From Bacillota bacterium (lineage in GTDB: Bacteria; Bacillota; Limnochordia; Darwinibacteriales; JAAYFS01): 48,660 bases of DNA. Below, in pieces: positions 39,484 through 46,530 of this stretch. The DNA is taken from contig JAAYFS010000045.1 in assembly GCA_012728115.1 (NCBI GenBank), positions 1-48,660 on the forward strand, in the 5' to 3' direction. Position 1 is the first letter of the stretch, and each line of letters starts with the position of its first letter. Below the pieces are notes generated by a model that had not been told where the DNA came from, did not search any database, and was given only the letters and a program-made list of their open reading frames with translations. The translations under genes and the position numbers were made by a program.

Positions 39484-40227
39484 ATGTTAAGAAGTGAAAT
39501 TGATGCGTATATTCAAAAACACGGCCGTGTAATTACACCGCCACCAGAATTAGGACTTCATGAGTTTTATAAAAAATACTATAAATCCGCTTCGGGTATC
39601 CATATCTGCTCTAGTGAAAAAGTTAAAGACGATACCTTTATCGTTGTAGCGAGTGTAGCGGATGTTATGCTTTCAAAAAGAGAGGACATTAGACAAGCAC
39701 TGATTGAACAAAAATGCCGAATTGGAATTATGGCAGCTGATGAGATTACAACAGACATTCCAGAACACTCGCGTTTTCCTCAACTTAATTGGGCAAGAGG
39801 TTTAGGCGGCTACAAGGGTAATGCCTTTTCAACTTGTGGTGAAGAAAACATTTGGCGTGAGGAAAATGATCGCTACAAGAGAGAATATATTCTTCCTCAT
39901 GAATTTGGGCATACCATCCACTTAGCTGGTATTCAAGTCGGTGCTCCCGATCTTTTTGAAGAAATCAAGGATGCCTATCAAGAAGCAGTATCCAAAGGGC
40001 TCTGGCAAAATACCTATGCGGGTTCGAATGAAGCAGAATATTTTGCCGAAGGAGTTCAGTTCTGGTTTAATGTCGGGAATTATACTTTAGATGGTAAACC
40101 TAATGGAGTACATAACCATGTTCATAATCGTAAACTTTTGAAAGAATACGATATTCGCCTGTACAATATTATGGCAGATGTTTTCCCAGAGACTTTATTA
40201 CCAAAGCCATGGGATATTGATTCATAG
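39484..40227 (+). CDS. Uncharacterised HExxH metalloprotein
   Basis: About 247 residues with no signal peptide or membrane segment. A zinc-metallopeptidase-like motif is visible as H139-EFGH143 (LPHEFGHTIHLAG), and about 40 residues later NEAEYFAEGVQFWF, whose E185 or E189 could be the third zinc ligand of a gluzincin-type site. I cannot assign a named family with certainty. ATG 39484 is well spaced from AGGATGG; ATG 39472 is an alternative. It lies 16 bp after recD2 and 19 bp before nadD on the same strand, so it is likely co-transcribed. The lack of an export signal is unusual for such enzymes; substrate unknown. Confidence 0.75.
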   Translation: MLRSEIDAYIQKHGRVITPPPELGLHEFYKKYYKSASGIHICSSEKVKDDTFIVVASVADVMLSKREDIRQALIEQKCRIGIMAADEITTDIPEHSRFPQLNWARGLGGYKGNAFSTCGEENIWREENDRYKREYILPHEFGHTIHLAGIQVGAPDLFEEIKDAYQEAVSKGLWQNTYAGSNEAEYFAEGVQFWFNVGNYTLDGKPNGVHNHVHNRKLLKEYDIRLYNIMADVFPETLLPKPWDIDS

Positions 40228-40246
40228 CATTTGGAAAGTAGGTGCA

Positions 40247-40894
40247 ATGGTGGCCAGGAAACGAAGAATCGGTATTATGGGAGGAACATTCGATCCAATT
40301 CACTATGGACATCTGGTCACTGCAGAGCGGGCTCGCGGTGACTATGAGCTTGATCAGGTTCTTTTTCTCCCATCAGGTACTCCTCCGCATAAACCTTTGG
40401 ACCAGGTAACGGATGTGAAACATCGTTATATGATGACGGTATTAGCTACTTTAACAAATCCGTATTTTGAGGTATCGCGTGTCGATATCGATCGGGAAGG
40501 AAAAAGCTATACCATCGATACTCTACGAATTCTTAAAAGCATTTACCCAGAATCGGAGCTATTCTTTATTACTGGTGCCGATGCGATCTTAGAGATAATG
40601 AGTTGGAAAAATCCAGAACGCTTGTTGGAGTTAAGTGAGTTTATTGCCGCTACTCGACCTGGTTTTTGTCTGGAAAACAGTAGCCAACAGGTCGTGGAAT
40701 GGTTTAAGCGAAACAATAAACGATTACATCTTCTCCAAGTTCCAGCGATGGCGATTTCTTCTACGGATATTAGAAGTAGAGTTGCTCAAGGTCAATCGAT
40801 CCGTTACTTAGTTCCAGAAGTGGTAGAACACTACATTAAAAAGAATAGGTTGTACCATTCTCAACACCCAGATAGAGAAGGTTGCGACGAATGA
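40247..40894 (+). CDS. nadD: Nicotinate-nucleotide adenylyltransferase
   Basis: NadD adenylates nicotinate mononucleotide in NAD synthesis. 215 residues. The nucleotidyltransferase motif is GIMGGTFDPIHYGHLVTAE and the second signature ISSTDIRSRVAQGQSIRYLVP. The usual ATG is 40247, behind AGTAGGTG; a longer frame overlaps the upstream gene. The stop overlaps the start of yqeK by four bases. The nadD-yqeK-LCP-rsfS order is typical for Bacillota. Confidence 0.95.
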   Translation: MVARKRRIGIMGGTFDPIHYGHLVTAERARGDYELDQVLFLPSGTPPHKPLDQVTDVKHRYMMTVLATLTNPYFEVSRVDIDREGKSYTIDTLRILKSIYPESELFFITGADAILEIMSWKNPERLLELSEFIAATRPGFCLENSSQQVVEWFKRNNKRLHLLQVPAMAISSTDIRSRVAQGQSIRYLVPEVVEHYIKKNRLYHSQHPDREGCDE

Positions 40895-41445
40895 ATGTAA
40901 TCGATTGGGTTAAATCAATGGTAACTTCCGAACGCTGGAAGCACATAGAAAGTGTTAGGAAAATGGCGGTCTCCCTTGCCTCGAAATGGGATGTTGATCA
41001 AAAACAAGCTGATTTAGCTGGGCTGATCCATGATGTGGCAAGGGATTTTTCCAATGATGATTTATTGAAAATGGCCAACGAGTTTGATATAGTGATAGAC
41101 GAATTTAGCCGTCAATCTCCTATCCTGCTCCACGGGCCCGTGGGAGCTATATTAGCACAAAAAAAGTTTTCATTGACTCGTGATGTCTTTAACAGTGTGT
41201 ATTATCACACCACTGGCTGGAAGAACATGTCTTTTCTCGAAAAAATAGTGTATATAGCAGATAAAATCGAAGACAATAGAACATTTCCAGGGGTTGAAGT
41301 ATTACGCGAAGAAGCGTTTTTGGATCTAGATCGAGCACTCATCTTAGTCTTAGAAAACTCGCTAAGATATCAATTGTCCAAGCATGCTCCTATTCATCCG
41401 TTAACAATTGAAGCTTGGAACAGTGTAGTTACTCATATGCAATAG
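40891..41445 (+). CDS. yqeK: YqeK family HD-domain hydrolase (diadenosine tetraphosphatase type)
   Basis: About 184 residues, an HD-domain metalloenzyme. The metal site is seen as the first H of WKHIESVRKMA, HD in AGLIHDVARD, and YIADKIEDNR in the second half. Characterised Gram-positive members cleave Ap4A symmetrically to ADP. ATG 40891 overlaps the nadD stop (ATGA), showing coupling. Confidence 0.92.
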   Translation: MNVIDWVKSMVTSERWKHIESVRKMAVSLASKWDVDQKQADLAGLIHDVARDFSNDDLLKMANEFDIVIDEFSRQSPILLHGPVGAILAQKKFSLTRDVFNSVYYHTTGWKNMSFLEKIVYIADKIEDNRTFPGVEVLREEAFLDLDRALILVLENSLRYQLSKHAPIHPLTIEAWNSVVTHMQ

Positions 41446-41483
41446 ACGGCGAACAATAGGGCCAATAGGAGGTGAGTTAAGGA

Positions 41484-42740
41484 ATGTTAACTCCAGAAGA
41501 AGTTGCAAAACAAAGAGCAGAAATCGAAGAACGAAAAATACTCAGGCGGAAAATGCGTCGCAAAAGGATATTTACCAATATTTTGATCACAATAGTAGGT
41601 ATGCTCCTCCTATTTGGAACAGTAACCTATAGCTATCTAACTAGCCAGAAACGGTTGAGACCATCCGCAAGTGGATCTCAACGCTTAAACGTACTTTTCT
41701 TAGGGACTGATGCTGCACTCGCTAAGACGAATCGAACTGATACTATCATCTTAGTATCGGTTGATTTGTCGACAGAAAAGGTGACGCTATTATCTATTCC
41801 TCGAGATACGCGCGTGTATATTAAGGATCTCGATCGCTACGATCGGATCAACGCTGTTTTCGCTCATGGTGGTCCAGAATTAACTGTTAAAACTGTTTCG
41901 GATTTTCTAGGTGTTGATATCGATTACTATGTTAAGACCGACTTTGCTGGGTTTAGTAAGATTATTGACATCCTCGGCGGGATCGAAATCGAAATAACCA
42001 AAGAAATGTACTATGTGGATACTGCTCAAAATTTAGAGATCCATTTATTGCCTGGATTGCAAAGACTTGATGGTGAAAAAGCTTTGCAATATGTCCGTTA
42101 TCGTGATGATTTGGGAGACGTAGCCCTGGTTGATCCTGTGTACCAACAGTATGGTGGAAGAGTGGAACGGCAACGAAAATTTATCAGCGCGTTGATCCAA
42201 CAAGTGCTCCAGCCAAGTACAATCTGGCGTATTCCTCAACTCATCAACGAGGTTTGGAAGATAGTGGATACTAATATGCCTTGGACAGAAGTGCTTTCTT
42301 ACGGAATGGCATTAAGTGATTTCACTCCCGATAATATTGAGACTGCTGTTATTCCTGGCACCTCGGGTACAATCAATGGAGCATCATACTGGCTAGTAGA
42401 TGAAGGGCGAACGCAGCAAATCGTTAGGTCAATGATCTCGGGATCTAATTTACCTCTAAGAATTCAGGTTCTTAACGGAACAGGAAAATCGGGATTAGCA
42501 GGGGAAGTAGCAGAAATGATACGCAGTAAAGGTTATGATGTTCTAGCAGTTAGAAATGCGGATCATTTCAATTATCCTTTTACGCTTATTTATGTGATCG
42601 ATGATGCTGCTAAGCAACAGGCTCAACCTTTAGCAGAGATTTTTGGTAAACAGATCGAAGTCGCTCCCGAAAAAATCGACCGACCTGTGGATGTAACGAT
42701 CATAGTCGGGAGAGATTATTTCTCAGGTTCTAGCTCATAA
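41484..42740 (+). CDS. LytR-CpsA-Psr (LCP) family protein with LytR C-terminal domain
   Basis: LCP enzymes transfer teichoic acids or other glycopolymers from lipid carriers to peptidoglycan. 418 residues: basic cytoplasmic tail, one membrane segment (about 28-48), the LCP domain (NVLFLGTDA, TDTIILVSVD, LLSIPRDTRVYI with the arginine of the active site, ALQYVRYRDD), and a C-terminal LytR_C domain (LRIQVLNGTGKSGLAGEVAEM). ATG 41484 follows AGGAGGTGAG. Between yqeK and rsfS, as often seen. Confidence 0.93.
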   Translation: MLTPEEVAKQRAEIEERKILRRKMRRKRIFTNILITIVGMLLLFGTVTYSYLTSQKRLRPSASGSQRLNVLFLGTDAALAKTNRTDTIILVSVDLSTEKVTLLSIPRDTRVYIKDLDRYDRINAVFAHGGPELTVKTVSDFLGVDIDYYVKTDFAGFSKIIDILGGIEIEITKEMYYVDTAQNLEIHLLPGLQRLDGEKALQYVRYRDDLGDVALVDPVYQQYGGRVERQRKFISALIQQVLQPSTIWRIPQLINEVWKIVDTNMPWTEVLSYGMALSDFTPDNIETAVIPGTSGTINGASYWLVDEGRTQQIVRSMISGSNLPLRIQVLNGTGKSGLAGEVAEMIRSKGYDVLAVRNADHFNYPFTLIYVIDDAAKQQAQPLAEIFGKQIEVAPEKIDRPVDVTIIVGRDYFSGSSS

Positions 42741-42766
42741 AAATTTAAATTAAAGAGGTGAATTCA

Positions 42767-43117
42767 TTGTCTGAAAGAGAAAGCTTAAAGATTGCGACTC
42801 TTGCTGCTCAAGCAGCAGATGATAAAAAAGCAGAAGATGTAGTTGTTCTTGATATGCGCGACCTGACAGCAGAATTTGATTATCTTACAATTTGTAGTGT
42901 TCCAACCAGTACTCAACTGCGAGCTGTTATTGATGAAATACTGGAAAGACTTGAAGAGGAAGGTATCTCTCCCGCTAGACAAGAGGGTCGGAATAGAGAT
43001 AGTTGGGTGCTCCTTGATTATCGAAGCGTGATCGTGCATGTCTTTTTGACAGAAGAGCGTACCTATTATAGTCTGGAAAAGCTTTGGGCAGATGCTAAGC
43101 AAGTAGCTTGGCAGTAG
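42767..43117 (+). CDS. rsfS: Ribosomal silencing factor RsfS
   Basis: RsfS binds L14 and blocks subunit joining when nutrients are low. About 116 residues. Motifs: DVVVLDMRDLTAEFDYLTICS-like core (here VVVLDMRDLT and FDYLTICSVPT), WVLLDYRSVIVHVFLTEERTYYSLEKLW. TTG 42767 is chosen for its spacing to AGAGGTG; GTG 42758 is in frame but too close. It follows the LCP gene. Confidence 0.94.
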   Translation: MSERESLKIATLAAQAADDKKAEDVVVLDMRDLTAEFDYLTICSVPTSTQLRAVIDEILERLEEEGISPARQEGRNRDSWVLLDYRSVIVHVFLTEERTYYSLEKLWADAKQVAWQ

Positions 43118-43133
43118 AGGAGGGGTATAGTCG

Positions 43134-43892
43134 ATGAACTCTAATCACTCTTATGCGCACTTGGCCCAGTACTATGATCGCTTAATGGATCAGGATTATC
43201 ACCAGTGGTGTGATTACCTCTTAAAGCTATGTCAGCGGATAGACTATTGCCCAAAAACTGTGCTAGAACTAGGTTGTGGTACGGGCAATATTTCTATCCT
43301 CCTAGCTACGAGGGGCTTGAAAGTGACTGGAGTAGATTTTTCTGAGGCGATGCTGGAACATGCGTATAGAAAAGCCTTAGTCACGGATTTTGACATTGTC
43401 TTTGAAAGGCAGGATATTCGTGAGTTAAACGTTCCTGGCGAATATGATTTAGTTGTAGCCGCATGTGATACCTTAAACTACATCACTATGGAAGAACACT
43501 TAGCAAGTGTTTTTTTAAGCGTACATAAACACTGTAGAAAAGACGGTGTTTTTCTTTTTGATCTCAATTCAGAAATGAAACTGCGTGAGATTTACGGAAA
43601 TGAATCATACTCGGAACTTCATTCGGATTTTGCTTACTTTTGGGATAATAGTTTTGATGAAGACGAAAAAATTTGTGACATGGAACTAACCTTTTTTGTT
43701 CAAGAGCAAGATGGAGTTTATAAAAGGGTAACGGAACACCATCAACAAAAACTTTGGCGACCCGAGACTATTTTTAAATTAGCAAATAAAACTGGATGGG
43801 AGATAATCAATTATTTTGGTTTCCTAACGTTCGCGGAACCTAACTTGGATACTGAAAGATGGCAGTTTGTGGCTCGGAAAATAACTATTTGA
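43134..43892 (+). CDS. Class I SAM-dependent methyltransferase
   Basis: 252 residues with a Rossmann SAM-binding site: motif I VLELGCGTGNISI, then TGVDFSEAMLEHA, and DLVVAACDTLNYI. The opening YAHLAQYYDRLMDQDYHQW is typical of a methyltransferase commonly found right after rsfS in Clostridia. The substrate is not known. ATG 43134 follows GAGGAGGGG, 16 bp after rsfS. Last intact gene of this plus-strand series. Confidence 0.88.
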   Translation: MNSNHSYAHLAQYYDRLMDQDYHQWCDYLLKLCQRIDYCPKTVLELGCGTGNISILLATRGLKVTGVDFSEAMLEHAYRKALVTDFDIVFERQDIRELNVPGEYDLVVAACDTLNYITMEEHLASVFLSVHKHCRKDGVFLFDLNSEMKLREIYGNESYSELHSDFAYFWDNSFDEDEKICDMELTFFVQEQDGVYKRVTEHHQQKLWRPETIFKLANKTGWEIINYFGFLTFAEPNLDTERWQFVARKITI

Positions 43893-44077
43893 TGATGAAA
43901 AGATCGATATTTGAGTGACGAACATTCCAGATAGCTAAGGATCATTCTTATCAGCATGAATTTAGCAAAATTGTTCTGTTTTAATACAATGAACCTTTAA
44001 ATTAGATAGTTATATCTAGATTATTCCACATTCTTAGTTAGAAAGCTTGAGGGCGACGGGAATCTAGGTGGGGAGAG
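43893..44077. other. Intergenic region before the ABC exporter remnant
   Basis: 185 bp, A+T rich, without a gene. TTAGCA (43962-43967) and TACAAT (43985-43990) with 17 bp between could be an old promoter of the decayed exporter. No terminator stem is evident after the methyltransferase gene. Confidence 0.4.
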
Positions 44078-44822
44078 ATGGCTAGCGTAACTGATAACCT
44101 CTTTAGAGTTTCATTTCGAACACTTATATTGATGTGGGTTTTATTCCCCTTCACTCTAATTGGATTAATTACTTTGGTCATCTTTCGTGATATTTATCCA
44201 CCGTTAGAACTAAATATTTTTCGTCACCTGATCGATTTATTAAGCACAAATTAGGATGCTTTATCTGTGGTATATAAATTAATTGCGGTAATGCTAATTG
44301 GACGAGTTCTTGGGTATTTAGAATTGAATTTGATGCATATCCCAGAAATTAAGTTAAAACATACGCTCAATGAAAAGTTAATGGATTTATCGTCGCGTAC
44401 TCCTCTTATTTATCTGGAGGATATGATTTATTACGATCGTTTACATAAAGCGAAACAAATAGTTGACGGTGATGTTTTGCATTCATTACTTTATGATTTT
44501 GTGGTGTGCTTCAAAGTATAATTTCTTTAGGTATCTATATCGGCATTCTATCTGTTTTAGGATGGCCGATTATTTTTTTCGCTTTAACCGTTATCCCCAA
44601 AGTTTGGGTTCAAGTTAGAATGAACCAGATGAAATATGGATACTATCTGCAATCCACATTAGCGGAACGACGGGCATGGTGCTTATTAGAACTCCTTGCG
44701 TTATGATGGTTTTCTATGCGCGTAAAATAGTTGAAGTTGGTACATATCAAGAGCTGATGGCGAATAACGGATTATATGCCGAAATGTTTAGGAGCCAGGC
44801 TCAGTGGTATAGTTCAAGTTAA
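44078..44822 (+). pseudogene. Decayed ABC exporter (membrane plus ATPase type)
   Basis: ATG 44078, with GGTGGGGAGAG before it, opens a membrane-domain start (TDNLFRVSFRTLILMWVLFP, then FRHLIDLLSTN). TAG at 44252-44254 stops it, but the same frame goes on: VVYKLIAVMLIGRVLGYLEL, LNEKLMDLSSRTPLIYLED and YYDRLHKAKQ, as in ABC exporters. Near 44505 the frame shifts by one base and continues as LQSIISLGIYIGILSVLGWP and YYLQSTLAERRA. Then almost the whole ATP-binding domain is missing: after 44706 only its very end remains (KIVEVGTYQELMANNGLYAE, stop 44820-44822). So there is one nonsense codon, one frameshift and one large internal deletion. No Walker A, signature or Walker B motif remains; it cannot work as a transporter. 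Confidence 0.85.
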
Positions 44823-45193
44823 CTTGATGGGACTTTTTAAGAAAGCAGTGAATGGGAAGGGTCGGTTTTGTGAACAAAGGAATTACGAATTTCATAATGA
44901 TGTTCTTCGCGAAGCGCACTAAGCATTAAGTTCAATTTGATTATGGAGTGAAAGCGTCAAAAAACTCAACTTTTGAGAAAAACGGGATTTTTTAACGCAT
45001 AAATTTTTCAATAATATAACCTGATAGCTCGTACCTTTTTGAGGATGTGAGAAGGAATTCACATATATTCTGTGGAATGATAAAAAAGATTTAATGCAAA
45101 TATTTTGCCAGCGGGCATTTTGCTCCAACTTGTTATTTTGTTTGTGAAAATTCCCCTAAGTGTTAATTAGGGATTCCTGGGAGGGTGATAATT
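44823..45193. other. 371-bp gap between the ABC remnant and rnfC
   Basis: No convincing gene. A 19-codon frame starts at GTG near 44871, but nothing supports it. A CCCTAA/TTAGGG hairpin (45154-45159 with 45167-45172) lies just before the rnfC binding site, and a short stem followed on the minus strand by T residues lies near 44960-44975. I see no near-consensus promoter for the rnf operon, although one must lie here or upstream. Confidence 0.5.
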
Positions 45194-46519
45194 TTGAAAG
45201 CTGTAACGTTTCCTCGTGGTGGTAGTGATATTCCCCATCGAAAGGGAGCTACGGATAAAAAACCGATCGTAGTCTTGGATGCACCAGAAGAAGTGGTAAT
45301 TCCGCTTCAACAACATATCGGTGCACCTTGCGAACCAGTTGTATCCGTGGGGGATCGAGTTAAGCTCGGTCAAAAAATCGGCGAAAGTAGCGCTTTTGTT
45401 AGCGCTCCTATTCATGCAAGTGTTTCTGGAGAAGTGATTGGTGTTGAGGAAAGAACCTTGCTTGATGGTCGAAAAGTAAGATGTGTTGTGATTAAGAATG
45501 ATTTCAAGGATGAGTTGATCGAGGGCGGACAAAAAAGACGACTCGACCAAGTCAGCGCCGAAGAAATCCGTGCGATTGTGAAGGAAGCTGGGATAGTGGG
45601 AATGGGAGGCGCTGGGTTCCCAACGCATGTGAAGATTGCTCCTCCTAAGCCTGTCGATACAGTAATCATTAATGGCGCCGAGTGCGAACCTTACTTAACT
45701 GTAGATCATCGCTTAATGGTTGAACGGGCTGAAGAAATGATCTTTGGCTTGCGGGCAATTATGAAAGCCGTAGGTGCTAATACTGGAGTAATTGGCATCG
45801 AGGTTAATAAACCAGATGCAATTGCGAAAATGAAAGAGTTAATTAATTTGGATCAGCGTCTAAAGGTGGTTCCTTTAAAGGTCAGATATCCACAGGGTGC
45901 TGAAAAACAACTTATTAAAGCAGTTAATGGTAGAGAAGTTCCTTCGGGAGCGTTGCCCTTAGAAGTTGGATGTATCGTTAGTAATGTTCATACAGCTATT
46001 GCTATTAGCGAGGCGATTACGAACGGTATTCCTTTGTATCAAAGGGTAGTTACTGTGAGCGGTAAATGTGTTGCCGATCCACGTAATATCCTAGTGAGAA
46101 TTGGAACTCCATTAAAGAACTTGCTAGATTTTTGTGGAGGTTTACTGGCCGAACCAGCTGTGATCGTTGGTGGTGGACCAATGACTGGACCAGCGGTAAC
46201 AACTCTTGATTCTCCAGTAGTGAAGAATCTATCGGGAGTTTTATTCCTAGCGGAAGATGAGATCGCTCTCGATGAGAACAGACCGTGCATTAAGTGTGCC
46301 CGTTGCGTAGATGTTTGCCCAATGGGACTTACCCCGAATATGCTTGGACTATTAAGTAGTCTCGGCAAGGTTGAGCAGGCCCAGAAGATCCACCTGATGG
46401 ATTGCATCGAATGTGGTCTTTGTTCCTACATTTGCCCTTCACGTCGAGGCTTAGTAAATTGGATCAAGGCGGGTAAGCAAGAACTAAATGCTAGAAGAGC
46501 GAAAGAAAGAGCGGTTTAG
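45194..46519 (+). CDS. rnfC: Rnf complex subunit C
   Basis: RnfC is a peripheral subunit of the ion-pumping ferredoxin:NAD oxidoreductase; it binds FMN and NADH and carries two [4Fe-4S] clusters. About 441 residues. The N-terminal barrel-like part (FPRGGSDIPHRKGATDKKP) is followed by the flavin and NADH region (GMGGAGFPTHVKI, INGAECEPYLTVDHRLM, GAEKQLIKA) and two cluster motifs, CIKCARCVDVCP and CIECGLCSYICP. TTG 45194 follows GGGAGGGTGAT. The next gene begins 11 bp later. Usual order is rnfCDGEAB; the E, A and B genes would be beyond the window. Confidence 0.95.
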   Translation: MKAVTFPRGGSDIPHRKGATDKKPIVVLDAPEEVVIPLQQHIGAPCEPVVSVGDRVKLGQKIGESSAFVSAPIHASVSGEVIGVEERTLLDGRKVRCVVIKNDFKDELIEGGQKRRLDQVSAEEIRAIVKEAGIVGMGGAGFPTHVKIAPPKPVDTVIINGAECEPYLTVDHRLMVERAEEMIFGLRAIMKAVGANTGVIGIEVNKPDAIAKMKELINLDQRLKVVPLKVRYPQGAEKQLIKAVNGREVPSGALPLEVGCIVSNVHTAIAISEAITNGIPLYQRVVTVSGKCVADPRNILVRIGTPLKNLLDFCGGLLAEPAVIVGGGPMTGPAVTTLDSPVVKNLSGVLFLAEDEIALDENRPCIKCARCVDVCPMGLTPNMLGLLSSLGKVEQAQKIHLMDCIECGLCSYICPSRRGLVNWIKAGKQELNARRAKERAV

Positions 46520-46530
46520 GGGGGAGAAAC

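Noticed and set aside
18869-44822. General reading of UAG as an amino acid (pyrrolysine), suggested by two in-frame amber codons
   Set aside because: More than 20 confident genes here end with TAG at the right family length, including hisA, hisF, ligA, mreB, minE, obg and rnfC. The ABC remnant has other damage as well. Only the activase-related gene stays open to question.
44823-45193. A short gene or insertion sequence end in the gap before rnfC
   Set aside because: No inverted terminal repeats, no transposase pieces and no convincing start site were seen; only short frames.
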